Below, in pieces: positions 22,590 to 35,322 of a DNA stretch of 64,000 nt. Numbering within the stretch: the first letter of the stretch is position 1; each line of letters starts with the position of its first letter. The notes under the pieces are model-generated. The model was not told where the DNA came from. It worked only from the letters and a program-made list of their open reading frames with translations, and did not search any database. The DNA lies in contig NC_081546.1 in assembly GCF_901000735.1 (NCBI RefSeq), positions 29,469,900-29,533,899 of the forward strand, read 5' to 3'. Both the position numbers and the translations under genes were made by a program. The stretch is from Corylus avellana (taxonomy: Eukaryota > Streptophyta > Magnoliopsida > Fagales > Betulaceae).

Positions 22590-23994
22590 ATAGATGAAAG
22601 CTTTACATCTGTTTCCTCTCTTTCCTGAGAGTAATGCACATTTTTACTGAGAATTTGTTGGTGTATGAACCATGAAAGATTCTTCAAGTAATTCAAGTTC
22701 TTTTTCCCTCTAGGCTTTTCTATCTCTTTGATTTCAAAATAGTGATTGCTAATTTTCGATCACAAAGATAGGTTCCTCATGCGGCTATAAATCAAAATGG
22801 GAAAGTTCAAATCTTTTCTATCTGTTCAAAACTAGCGTTCTCCATGAAACAAAATGCTTCAAAAAGATTTTTTTTTTTTTTTTTAATTAATAAAAAGCCA
22901 TATGTTTGTGAAAAAATAAGCTGAAATAGTTCACCTAGTTGGAAGTGTGATAATCTAAGTTCCGAGGGATCGAGATTGGAATCACCTCAAATTCGTTGTC
23001 CGAACTTTCGGAGATTATACTCTTAAAAGGCCAACATAATAAATACTTCATACATTTTGTTGGAGCATTTTCAAGTCCAAGAATTTGCTACCCAACAATT
23101 TTCTTAATGGCCAAATTGTGAAGGGACTTTCCGTACAGTAATGAGACTCCTACAAAACAAAAACAAGGTCAAAGGGTTATCGGTTGAAGCCGAAGACTCT
23201 CCGATGCTTAAGTTGCATCATTATTTTTAGATAAGAAAGATAATGAAAATCCGCCTCTAGTTATCCTTGAATCAATGTATATTGAGCTTAGTATGAGAGA
23301 GAGAGAGAGAGAGACGTGTGTGTGTGTGAAGAGAAAAACAAATTCAGAGAAAGACTCGTTCTCCTTTCCCTTTTTATCCAAAGATCCAACAAAAGAGGAC
23401 TCATGTCATCCAATGAGTGGATGATGGCATATTGTAAATAAGCATAAAAAGAATGAGGCCCACTAGGGGGATTTTCTCCCCCACACATTTTAACCAATTT
23501 CTTAGCCATATGTTTGGGGGAGTGTTTGTCTGAGGCTGCATGTCCCACTAAAGAGCTCATTGTAACAAAATTAATCAACCCTAGCAATTTATATAGGAGA
23601 CTGCACTCTGCACTTCACTGTACTTTAAAGTGAGGCATTTTTCACTGCAATTCGAAAATCAGGGATGAAAGCAATAACCACATAATATATACATACTTTG
23701 CACCTGAGTTCACATCATGTTTGGGTCATATGGAGGTTGGATTGATCACATTTATGGACATTCAACAGAAGATATAACAATGAAGGAGCAACAGGGCCGA
23801 GTCAGCATATTCTCAATTTCTAAACTGAAAATATATATATAAGGTTTTAGAAAACCGAATCATGAGAAAAAGATGCTGCAAGATGAGGGAACAAAAATAA
23901 ACGAAATTCTAATACAAGTCTATATAAGGACAGTGAATACACATTTTATGAGTGAAAGGTAATATCACTATTTACATTTATATGTACAATTACA
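22590..23994. other. Convergent intergenic region
   Basis: AT-rich spacer between two gene 3' ends. It contains a poly-T run near 22868 and adjacent (GA)n and (GT)n runs at about 23292-23329. No gene seen. Confidence 0.6.
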
Positions 23995-26900
23995 TCAGAG
24001 AGAAGGGATCTCCGAGCTAGAAACAGAAGACTCGGTGAAACCCTCGCGAACATCTCCTCGACAAAGTGGACATACACTGTAAAACACCAATGAGGACAGA
24101 GGGAGAGAGGCATCAGAAAAAACAGGCAAATAAATAATGAAATTTAACATGAAAAAGAGAGAAAGAGAGATAATCTAAGCAGAGTGTGGCCATGACAATT
24201 ACCCGTGTATCTCTTTTAGCCACTTATCAACACATGACATATGATACTCATGGTGACAGGGAAGAACTCGAATTTTGTCCCCTTCCTCATACTCAGCCAG
24301 GCAAATGTAACACCTATCAATTCGATTAGTGTAATTACTATTAAATAAGTTCAAATAGAACACCAATACAAACTGCTTACTGTAAATGATAATGTGTATT
24401 TTCGGCTTAGAATAAGGCATAACTATAGTAGCAAACACTATACCAGCACACACACACGCATGAATGGGTGCACGAAAATATTACTTTATTTATTTTAATT
24501 TATATAAGCATCTATATCATAAACAACATTGATGTGACAAGGGACATACTGTTCTACATCACTGCTCTCAGAGGTGTTGACCTTTTTGTGACTCTTGAGA
24601 GGGAAAGAGTCAACAACTGATTCAGGGGCTGGGAGAGAGACCATAGATAGGGAAAGTGACACAGGTTGGCGATGAATTTCATCCAAAACCTGCAAATAAA
24701 CATTACAAAAATTCTTAGTTACCAAGTTAATTGGTGCAGTTCCATAGATGTCATCAAGATTCAATACTCCAATAGCAAAAAGAACAGGTAAGATTTTTTT
24801 GAGAGACAAATACAACTCAAGCACTCACACAGGATTGAAACTGCGGCATCACACTCCACCTCTTATTTATAAGGGAAGGGGATGGTGTTTGGTCCAAGGA
24901 ACATTGACAAATAGATAGAAGCAATTTTAATTGAGTAGCTAGCTAGTAAGAATTTCACATTCTCCAAGCATCCAAATCTCACAACTGTCCTATCTCTTAC
25001 AACTAGGGTAGCAGAAAACATCTTGATACACAACCAAATAGATATGAATTATGGTTAGCACAAGGGCACAAATAATGATAATTGAACAAAATCAGAATGA
25101 CGCCAGTATCAACTGAAAGCAACAAGAATAAAACTAAAAAGCAGTCAATAGCGTAGGGAAGATGTAACCATGAAGGATGGTTTAACTATTGAACCACCAA
25201 AGAATCAAAACCTAGGCCTCATCTTTAACTTGAAGGATCTTCAATATCTCCACATAATGCAGATTTGAAATACTAACATTACCAAAAAGCATTTCTGAAC
25301 TAACCAAAACCCCCAAAGTTCTTACAAAAACTAACCTATTTATCTTTTCAAATGCTTCATGAAGCATAGTGAAGTATTCTGGCAGAATCCCAAACAATCC
25401 CAAGTTTATGCGATGGAATAAAGTGTGAAAGACACACACCCCAAGACACCTCCCAAACCATGGATATGGAACCTTGATAAGGTCCAAATAAAACGGTCTG
25501 CTGACATACTACAGTGTTTGCGAATAAAACAAAGGGTTAAATACTCCAAATCCCCTTAGGGTTTCCCAACTTTATTTTTTCCCCCCTGAGGTTTCATTTT
25601 TATCACAGGAGGTCCCTGTGGTTTTGATAAATGACCAAGTTAGTCCATCCGTTAGTTGACCGTTAGGACTGACACGTGAACCAATCAGATGCTGACACGT
25701 GACACCTACTTAATTTTTTTTTTAAAAAAAAAAAATTAAAATAATGTTTTTTTTTTATTAAAAAAAAAAAAAAAAAAAAAAGAGAAAAGGAAAAAACAGG
25801 GTTCCAAGGGTGGCCGAACCACTCTCAAGTGGTTCTGGGCTATACCCTAAGGAGCCTTGGGTGGGTTTTAAACCACCCCCTGGTATCAGGAGCCTGCACA
25901 CCCCTCACTCCAGGTGGCCAAGCCACCTCCTGGGCACCAGGGGGTTGGCCGATGGCTCGGCCAACCCCATCCGGCCAGATGGGGGTGGCCATGGCCAAAG
26001 AGGGTGGCCGAGCCACCCCCAATTTTTTTAAAAAAAATTTTAAAAAAAAAATAAAAAAAATTAAATATGTGCCACGTGTCAGCATTTGATTGGTCCACGT
26101 GTCAGTCCTAACGGTCAATTAACGGATAGACTAACTTGGTCATTTATCAAAACCACAGAGACCTTCTGTGATAAAAATAAAATCCTAGGAGGGAAAAAAT
26201 AAAGTTGGGAAACTCTAGGGGGGTTTGGAGTATTTAACCCTAAAACAAAAGAAAACATGGAAGAGAGAGAGAGAGGGAGAGAGAGAGAGAGCCCATACAT
26301 AGGCGAGCAGCTAGTTCAGAAAAGAAAACTACCTCGAATAAAGCTTCAGCAAGCATAACTATGCGCGATATACTTGCACGAGTACTAGATTCTTCATTTG
26401 TCAAGACTGACTCACACGAGCATGTACCATCAGGGTGGAGACCTGATGGACAAGTGGTATTTCGTCTACCACTGTCATCAAGGCTGCCACGAAGTCTTTC
26501 CCAGATCTGCACAGATTTATGAAAGAGCAGTTCATAAGATTATCAAACAAGCATAAAGTTAAAGTTAAAAAGCACTATATATCGATTCAGCTGCCCTGTT
26601 ACAACAACCACATAGACAAAGTCTTTCCCAGATTTGCAATGAGTTCTGCAGAAGAAGTTCATTAAATATTATCCAAGGAGTATGAAGTAAAATCAGACAG
26701 TAAATAAATAAAATACCTCGCTACAGCTGCCCCGTTACAACAAATACATAGACGACATAGCAGAGCATGAAATCTATGACGTTGGTGTACAATAATATTG
26801 ACCAAACTTGAATGAAGATTTTCAGATGAAGGTAAAAATGTATTTAGAAGTCTATAATGTAAATGAATACTTCATAATATTACACCATACAGACCATAAG

Positions 26901-28974
26901 CCCCAAAAATCTCCCAAAAGAATGAAGCCACAAAGAGCAAAGATAATACAAGAATCTAACTATCAGATGCAAATAAATTTGTAAAGGTTACAAAAGCATA
27001 ATATAACCAAAATGTTCTGAGAATCACCTCGGATCTCGAATTCCGTCGGCGTTCATTCAAGCTATGAATTCTATTGCCCAGATATCCACGGTCACCTCCA
27101 ACACCATCATCAAAAAGATCACCACTCAGATCAAGGAGCCATCTATCATGAGATCCTAAATTCTCAGAATCGTCTGTTGAGAAAAGAATGGTCGGAGAAT
27201 CACTGTGCCTTCTAGAACTGCGTCTTGAAAAAGCATCCCAAAACAGTCTTCTACTGTTCCTTCTGACTTCCCGATTACTTTCATCAGCGTTGCTTCTTGA
27301 AATAATGTTGGAAGAGATGGTTACCACATCAACCTGAAGTACACCTCCATCTCCCCAGCCCTGTTCCCCATTAGAAACAAGGAATCCTAAACCAGAAGGT
27401 ATTGCCTCCTGAAAAGATTCATCTCCCAGTGATCGAGATGTTGCTGATACATTGGAATCATGAGGAACAGAATCAGAGTTATGGACAGCAGTTACTTCAC
27501 CAATGCGATTCTCAACAGACACTCCATCAGAACTTGAATCTCCTAGATCTTGAAGAGACGAGCTGCTAGGACGAACCTCAGGACATATATAAGGTACTCC
27601 CCTGTCCACTGAATTGTTGTCTGAATCCTTGTTAGTGGAAACATTAACAGAGACTGGGTCTGAAGATTGTTGTTCTTTAAACGAAGAACTAGTTGCAGTA
27701 CAACTATCCCTATAAGACTCATCATGACTATGATCAGCACTTACCTGGTGAGGAGGAACTAGCTCCTTACTTTCAGACAAGCACTTCCCTCGATTACTCG
27801 TTCCAACATTTATTGAATTATCTTCAACTGAAGTATCCTCACTAGCCACAATAGTGCTCTCAGATAAGGCACTGGTTTCGGTATTTGAGTACGAGAACCT
27901 TCCTGTATCGGTACTCAGAGGGGTTTCCTCTGTGATGTTCTGAACTTCATTGATGACTGAATTAGAATGTTCTGCAGAATTCACCAGAAATTCAGCTGGA
28001 CAATCTTCCATCTGTGGAGAAGAATATCTGCCCATTAGTTTTTGTTTCATCATCTAAAATCTTTTAGTGCAAAACTCATGTCACAAGAAAATTGAACAGA
28101 ATCAAATAAATAGAGCTTTCCAATGTCAAAAGTTTCAACCCTAAAGAGCTCGCCACCATTCAACAATATTAGCAGAATTTGACAGAAAAAATGCAGAAAT
28201 CATAATAAGTGATGATTTCAACCTGCTGAGTTAAGATTCCGATTCAGTACACCAACCATTTAGTCAAGACCCTAAATCCTTCATCTAATCCTTCCTCATG
28301 TTGATATGGCATGATTTTATTGTGAGCCTAAGAAATTGCAAGAACCGAAATTTTATGCAAAGAAAGGCATCAAATAAGTGACCCAATCGACCAAATTTCC
28401 AGATGCTTAAGACCCCAACAACATCGGATAATCAACAACTACTACAATCAACCCAACAATAAACGCACCTATACATAGAAGAAAGCACAGGAGAAACAAA
28501 GATCAAAAGTATTAGAAAACAGCCCCTTTCATTTTAATTAGGGAACAACACAAGGAACCTATCTTCGGCATCAATTGGTCAAAACCAAACCATCCAAAGT
28601 CAACATTTTGAATTGCAAATTCACAGTACGAAATGAAAACAACAAAAATCAAGAAATGGGTAGTAGGTTTACAGCTAAAATATAACGTTTCCTTGGTGGT
28701 GATTATGAATGGGACCGATCTTCGGCACTGATTGACCAATCCCAGATAATCCGAAAGTCATAAACTTGAATTTCAGATTCAAAATCGAAGATGGGTACTG
28801 ATAATAGAAGTAACAGATTAAAGGTTTTGTTGAAGATGGTGGGGTTGAGTGTACCTGACGCGTAGCGCGAGAAGTGGAGCCACCGCAGATGAGAGAGAAG
28901 AGCTTTGAGCGGTTGGTGACGTTGACTCGGGGCCGAGAAGGGCGCGACCCCAGCCGACTATTGCTCGAACCCAT
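23995..28974 (-). CDS. RING-H2 E3 ubiquitin ligase, predicted N-myristoylated
   Basis: Six exons on the minus strand (28855-28974, 27028-28011, 26333-26506, 24550-24689, 24203-24313, 23995-24076) join with GT-AG borders to 536 residues. The start [16 protein letters not shown] has Gly2 and Ser6, matching the N-myristoylation pattern, so membrane attachment is likely. Exon 2 codes for a long Ser/Asp/Asn-rich, probably disordered region (about 41-368). A helical block [19 protein letters not shown] follows near residue 413. The RING-H2 domain has ligands C474, C477, C492, H494, H497, C500, C512 and C515, with the conserved WL at 504-505. The tail is Ser-rich and ends in EIPSL. RING-H2 domains recruit an E2; the substrate is unknown. 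The intron between exons 3 and 4 carries a Mutator-like element. A (CT)n run (GA on the plus strand) lies in the 5' leader at about 28985-29019. Confidence 0.9.
25534..26240. mobile_element. Mutator-like non-autonomous element inside an intron
   Basis: The inverted ends begin GGGTTAAATACTCCAAA. The element is flanked by a perfect 9-bp duplication TAAAACAAA at 25525-25533 and 26241-26249. Each arm runs for over 150 bases and carries a TGACACGTG / CACGTGTCA word. The centre is rich in GGTGGCC words and poly-A. It has no transposase. It lies in the intron between exons 3 and 4 of the RING ligase. Confidence 0.85.
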
Positions 28975-28979
28975 TAGAG

Positions 28980-28984
<5 letters not shown>

Positions 28985-29020
<36 letters not shown>

Positions 29021-29075
29021 CTCTGAGAAGTGTGGAAGATGATGACGATGATAATGGAAAATTGAACACACACAC
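28985..29075. repeat. (GA)n and (CA)n microsatellites in the 5' leader of the RING ligase
   Basis: A GA run at about 28985-29019 and a CA run at about 29068-29082 lie within 110 bases upstream of the start codon. Both would fall in the leader or core promoter. Confidence 0.6.
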
Positions 29076-29678
29076 ACACATACACAACTCACAGCTTAGC
29101 TTTTCAAATTCCAATTTCAATTATTTAAAGGTTAAGGCATGAGACACAACCTGAGACAGACAGCTTATTGTACATCTCACTGTTTTTGTCCCTTTTTTTT
29201 TTTTTTTTTTTTCCTTGTCCATTTTGGGCAGAATTTGTAGGAATTTCTTTCAACTAAATGACACGTGTCATTTTAACCCAAATGAATGTAATTTTTGATA
29301 TATATATATATATATATCGGTTTAATAAATTAAGTTAAAATTTAATCTTTTTAAAATAAAATAAAGCTTTATTATCATTATTTTTTTTTTTCACCGGAAG
29401 TTATTCAATTTTTAATGGAATAGTTTTTTGAATAAACAAAAGCAAAAGGCTTAAACATATTTTTGGTTCATTTGATCTTTGTGTTGTGGATTTTTTTCTT
29501 TTTTCAATAAAATAAAATATTTTTTGCTTACAGTAGGAAGTGATCATGGTAGATATTTCTAGTCTTTAAATATATGTTTTGTTTAATTTACATATGATTC
29601 ATAATGGGATTATATTTTTCTAGTTTAATAGTATATAGAATTGTTATTTGTCATTTTCAAGTCCTCCCTTTTTTAAAA

Positions 29679-30151
29679 GGGGTTAAATATTAAATACTCA
29701 TGGGGTTTCATAACTTTATTTTTTTTTCTCAAAGGTTTGATTTTTATCACAGGAGGTCCCTGTGGTTTTGATAACAAACCAAATTAGTCCTTCTATTAGT
29801 TGACCGTTAGTTGACTTAACGGAATTCCACGTGGACCAATCAAATGTTGACACGTGGCACCAGGCCACCCCCTTGGTGCCCAAGAGCCACCCCCAATTTT
29901 TTTTCTTTTTTTTTTAAAAAAAAAATACATTTTTTTAATTTAAAAAAAAAAATTAAAAAAATTATGTGGGTGCCACGTGTCAACATTTGATTGGTCCACC
30001 TGGAATTCCATTAAGTCAACTAATGGTCAATTGACAGAAGAACTAATTTGCTCTATTGTCAAAACCACATGGACCTCTTGTGATAAAAATTAAACCCTAC
30101 AGGGGAAAAAAATAAAGTTATGAAACCCCAGGGGATATTTAATATTTAACC
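29679..30151. mobile_element. Mutator-like non-autonomous element, same family as 25534
   Basis: The ends GGTTAAATATTAAATA are inverted. The arms share ATCACAGGAGGTCCCTGTGG and CACGTG words with the element at 25534. The flanks TTTTTAAAA and ATTTTAAAA form a 9-bp duplication with one mismatch. It has no gene. Confidence 0.75.
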
Positions 30152-30164
30152 ATTTTAAAAATTA

Positions 30165-32038
30165 GGGTTAATAACTTTTTTGGTACCTCAGTTTTCACTT
30201 TTTTATTTTTTCCCCCCCTAAGTTTTAAAACATGACAAATTTAGTACCCAACTTATAGGAAAAGACAAAATCAATACCTCCGTTAGTTCCGTCAGTCTCA
30301 TTTAACAGAATTTTCACGTGTCGCTTTCAAAATATGCCACGTGTCTTAAAAAGTAAAAATAATTAAAAATAATAATAATAATAATAATAATATAATAAAA
30401 ACTAAACCAAAAAAAAAAAAAAAATTTAAAAAAAACACACACACACACGAGCTGCCTTCTTCATCTTTGTTCCTCTCTCTTTCCTCTTCCCTCTCCCCCT
30501 CACCGACGGGAGACGGCCGGCCACCGGATACCGCGAACGCAACCGGCCAAACCCACCCCCACTGGATTGACATAGGATGGAAAACACCGGTGGGTCACCT
30601 CTTTCTCTCTCATCCACGCCGGTAACCCAGGCGGGTCTTAGCCGATTGAAGTTGAGGCTTGATTTTGGGTTATTTTTGTTTGATTTTCTGGGTTGGGTTT
30701 TGTCCAATTTTTTTTTTGTGGTGTTTTTGCTGGTTGGTCGATTGTTCTGTTTCGGTTGTGGTGGATTTGCCTTGTTTTGGGTTTCTAAGGGGTTGATTTT
30801 GCTCTGTTTCTTAGTGTTTTAGGTGCTTTGTTGATTTTCTAGGTATTCTTGGCCGGATGGGTATCGAAGATTGAGTTTGTTGTTGATTAAACTTTGGCTT
30901 TGATTTTATGGTCTCTGCCATGGCTGAATTCTGGGTAGTTCTCGGTAGGTGGCTGAATTGAGATTTGAGAGTATGTTGGGTTTTCTTGGAAAATTGACTT
31001 ATGGTGGTTAAAGATTTGTGGGTTGTTTGGTTGGTTGGTTTTGTACTTGTTTTGGATGAGAATGAAAATGATTCTGCAAACTTTTGATTCTGCAAAAGCT
31101 TCTACGAAAATGATTCTGCAAACCCAGATGGCCAAGTTGGAATGCTGGTTTGGGTATTGTCTGCACTAGCAAGGAATGAGGAAGAAGATTCATCCAAACT
31201 TATGGTTTGGGTATTGTCTGCACTTGCGGTAAGGGCAGATCAAGATCAATACCATACATGTCCTCAGCATCTGGTTCTTCTCAAACTTACCTGAAGGAAG
31301 AGAGAGAGAGTTGGGAGAGGGACGGAGACAGTGAGGTGAGAGAGAGAGGCGGAGAAGTAGAAAATGACCCACGTATGGCCACGGCGGCGCCATCCGGCTA
31401 GTTCACACCGGAGCACGCCCACTGTCCGGCTAGTTTATTTTATTATTATTTTATTATTTTTAATTTTTAGGACACCTGGCATATTATGGAAGTGACACGT
31501 TGAAATTCCATTAATTNNNNNNNNNNNNNNNNNNNNTTTTTTTTTTTTTTTTGTGGTGTTTTGGCCGGTTGGTTGATTGTTCCATTTTGGTTGTGGTGGA
31601 TTTGCCTTGTTTTGGGTTTCTAAGGGGTTGATTTGCTCTGTTTCTTAGTGTTTTGGGTGCTTTGTTGATTTTCTGGGTATTCTTGACCGAATGGGTATCG
31701 AAGATTGAGTTTGTTGTTGATTAAACTTTGGGTTTGATTTTATGTTCTCTGCCATGGCTGAATTCTAGGTAGTTCTCGGTAGGTGGCTGAATTGAGATTT
31801 GAGAATATGTTGGGTTTTCTTGGAAAATTGGCTTATGGTGGTTAAAGATTTGTGGGTTGTTTGGTTGGTTGTGTACTTGTTTGAATGAAAATGAAAATGA
31901 TTCTGCAAACTTATGGTTAAAGATTTATGGTGGTATCCGGTGGCCGGCCGTCTCCCATTGGTGAGGGGGAGAGGGAAGAGGAAAGAGAGAGGAACAAAGA
32001 TGAAGAAGTCAGCTCGTGGTTTTTTTAATTTTTTTTTA

Positions 32039-32082
<44 letters not shown>

Positions 32083-32273
32083 TTTACTTTTTAGGACACG
32101 TGGCATATTTTGAAAGCGACATGTGGAAATTCTGTTAAATGAGACTGACGGAACTAACGGAGGTATTAATTTTGTCTTTTCCCATAAGTTGGGTACTAAA
32201 TTTGTCATGTTTTAAAACTTAGGGGGGAAAAATAAAAAAGTGAAAACTGAGATACCAAAAAAGTTATTAACCC
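30165..32273. mobile_element. Mutator-like element of 2.1 kb with an internally duplicated body
   Basis: Inverted arms of about 380 bases (30165 to about 30560, and about 31925-32273) begin GGGTTAATAACTTTTTTGG. A perfect 9-bp duplication TAAAAATTA lies at 30156-30164 and 32274-32282. The body has a direct repeat, about 30709-31084 and 31537-31930. Before the second unit there is a partial right arm (about 31440-31516) and a 20-N gap (31517-31536). The body also has a stretch without repeat character (31085-31400) that could be captured gene sequence, but I do not recognise it. No transposase. Confidence 0.8.
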
Positions 32274-32875
32274 TAAAAATTAATCATTGAATTTGTATAA
32301 CCCACACATTCACCCACGTGTGACTCATTTCGACATTTCGTGCTCTATATTGGATTTCATAGATTTAATAATATATATGTTGAGCTCCGAAAATGGAGAA
32401 AAATTATTTCATGGTCCATATTAAATTTCATATCTAATGGTATGCACTGCTATATTGTCACGTAATTTTAAAATTTTAAATAACGTGACACTAAATTTAA
32501 ATAATGTGACACCATCTAGCATCTGCAATGTCAAATGCAACCGAACAAAATATTAACCCTAAAATGAAACTTCAATTTCATAATGTAACATAGCCTTATA
32601 TCTATTTTGGCGGAAATGTGGAAGCAAGGAGGCTAAGAAGAAAATTAACAAACACTCCAAAACATCAATGACTTCGTTTCATAAAATTGTTCATTTGGCA
32701 AAACTTTTTAGATTGTGTTTTTTGCTTTTTAACTGTAATGTGACAAAAAATTGTAAGTAATTTTAAGTGTTTTGTGTATTGAAGTATTTGTTAATGCTTT
32801 GGTTTTTTTAACCCAAAAAAAAAATAAAAAAATTGTCCTAAGTAGTGTCGTCGAATGAGCTTACCTTTAACCTTT

Positions 32876-33350
32876 GGGGAAAATAGATTTTACCCTCCTG
32901 AACTATCCACCTATTTGCACTTTTAACCCCAATGTTTAAAAAGCTACACTTTACCTCATTCCCCAAACTTCCAAATTTTTGCAATTCAACCATTTTGACC
33001 TTTTTTTTTTCTTTTTTTTTTTTTTTTTTTCAAAATGCCTCAATCCCAATTTAAAAATAAAAATTAAAAATTAAAAATTAAAAATGAAGGGGTGGCCGGC
33101 CACCCCAATTGGACTTGGGGGTGGCTTCGACAACCCCAGGCTGGCCACCCCTTAATTAATTTATTTTTTTTAAAGAAAAAAAAAAAAAAAACTTGGGATG
33201 GGGGCATTTTGAGGAAAAAAAAAAAAAGGTCAGAACAGTTGAATTGCAATAATTTGAAAGTTTGGGGGAGGGGGTAAAGTGTCACTTGTTAAACATTAAG
33301 GTTAAAAGTGCAAATGGAGGGATAGTTAGAGTGTAAAGTTTATTTTCCCC
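32876..33350. mobile_element. Foldback Mutator-like MITE with perfect 9-bp target duplication
   Basis: Nearly the whole 475-bp element is palindromic. Ends are GGGGAAAATAGA / reversed GGGGAAAATAAA, and the centre is GGGTGGC-type inverted words. TTAACCTTT flanks both sides at 32867-32875 and 33351-33359. The copy in the second segment lies at about 37368-37842. A related but degraded element is at 45195-45590. Confidence 0.8.
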
Positions 33351-33385
33351 TTAACCTTTTGTTTTCTCTTTTCAAAATAAAAATA

Positions 33386-33717
33386 GGGAAAAATACAGTT
33401 TACCCCCTGAAGTTTTAGGGGTTTTTCAATTTTAATCTCAAAGTTCAAAATTTGGCAATCTACCCCCCTGAAGTTTCAAACATTGGCAATTTAAATTTTC
33501 CGTTACTAATTTCCGTTAAATTGAACGGAAATTTTTTTTAAAAAGTCTGATGGTAATGATGTAATTTCATAGATTTCCGTCCTTTAGACGAAAAAATTAA
33601 ACAGAGGGTTTAAATTGCCAATTTTTTAAACTTCAGTGGGGTAGATTGTCAATTTTTGAACTTTGGGGTTAAAATTGAAAAACTCCTGAAACTTCAGGAG
33701 AGTAAACTGCATTTTCC
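33386..33717. mobile_element. Foldback MITE, adjacent to the previous element
   Basis: The ends GGGAAAAATACAGTTTAC and the reversed right end GGAAAATGCAGTTTAC are inverted, with further inverted words (CTGAAGTTT, AACTTCAG) inside. Flanks are A/T-rich and the target duplication is ambiguous. The second segment has it at about 37878-38209. Confidence 0.65.
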
Positions 33718-34569
33718 TATAAAAAAAATTAACACCCAAAACTAATTTAGCCTTTATATCGTTCCAAAAAAAAAAAAAAAATTAACTCTAAAAAAACTAA
33801 CAAACAAAGCATATTCACTTTCTATCTCAACCATGCAGGCTTTGGTGGAGAGGTTGATGGTGAACAATGCAGCAAAAGTAGTCAAAAAGTCATCTTTTGC
33901 TCTATTTATAAATGCCATTTGTAGAATGCCCCAATAAATTGAATAGGTATAAGCGCGTGGACCAACCTAATCCACTTTTTACAACTTAATCTCCAGCTTC
34001 TTTTTCTTTTTGTTTTTTCTTCTCTTACTTTAGTGTTAAACAAACATTACTCCTCCACCATTCAAGTCTCGGTTTCTTCCACAAGACATATAAGGATTTT
34101 GTGGGTGCAAAAATTTGCAAAAGATAAGTAGGAAAATATCATTTTCAATGCATAAACTGATAAAATAACATCTTTAGCTATTTCGGAAGGTGTTTACTTA
34201 CTTCACTTATTTATATTCCATGTCTCAAGCGGGGGTCGAGTGCCACTCGTTCAGCCTTGACTTTCTTAAATTTTCATTTGTCTTAAAAGCTTAAGTTGAT
34301 AGGAAGAGTTAAATTTAATCATTTAATCAATACTTTAACACTCTCCCTCAACCAATTGATATGTAAATTGACGAAGACAAAGTTCGAATTAATAACCTTT
34401 GAATTACATGATATCATATAAAACTTAAAACAAGGAATGAAAACCGACAATGTACTTAGCTTCCTGTACCCATGTTTGAGGTTAGAGATATACAAATTAG
34501 TTTAATAAATTATTTCATTCCAGTTTAAAAGAAAACTTGTACTAAAGTTGAAGAAGAAAGTCACCTTAA

Positions 34570-35322
34570 TATGGCTTTTATCATATAGATAGAGAGAGGA
34601 GGGAAGAGCGGTCGTTCTTCCCTCCCCCCTCCCCCCTTCCATGTCAGTCTCCCTTTTCCTTTCTCCTGGTAGCAATGCTTGGTATTTTTTTTTGTAGTCT
34701 CTTCTAGTCTTTGCTTTTGGCAGTTTTGTTTTAGATCTAGTTTTACTCTTCTCTGTCATCCATACTATCACACGCGCCCCATCGTCGTCCCGTTCGGTTT
34801 CTCCGCTTTCCACTAAGCTATGCCGATCAACCAACAGAGTCCCGCGTGCTGACGTGTGGATCTTAGCCGGTGCGTGTCTTTTCGGGAATGTTTACGATGT
34901 CATGCTCCTTCCCCACTACTTCTGGGGGGGGTGGAATTAGTGTGTTTTGTTTTGATTTATGTATTTTGTTTTTTGTCATGACCTTTGGGCCGAAGAAGAT
35001 TAGATTAGTGTGGAGGACTATATCTCATGGCCGGAAAATAAGATTAGGAGAAATATGGACTACTTATGTCTTAGATCTAGTATGCTTTTGGAGGCCGAAT
35101 CATATATGTTTTATAATTAAAGTTATGCATGGGTTAACGGAGGCTACTGTCATAGATAGACTTTGATTTTAAGAATTTTTTGATTGTATCTATGACTTTT
35201 GTAATAACATATCAATTGACTATGTTATGATAGAGTTTTATGCTTTGTGATGATAGAATTGTTATGCTCTAAATCTTCTATGAATGAAATTTGAAAGATT
35301 CCCTAAAAAAAATAAAAAAATT
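34570..35322 (+). mobile_element. Candidate 5'-truncated non-LTR retroelement
   Basis: The stretch is GC-richer than its surroundings. It begins in a purine/pyrimidine-rich zone and ends with TGAATGAAATTTGAAAG followed by an A-rich tail at about 35305-35321. No reverse transcriptase is visible. The second segment has the same at about 39061-39815. Confidence 0.3.

Noticed and set aside
23285..23330. CRISPR-like short repeats
   Set aside because: These are simple (GA)n and (GT)n runs; there are no spacers, and this is a plant nuclear sequence.
32876..33350. Frames of 61 and 73 residues within the foldback element, repeated at 37556-37777
   Set aside because: They lie on both strands of a palindromic MITE and contain homopolymer-coded Lys and Phe runs.
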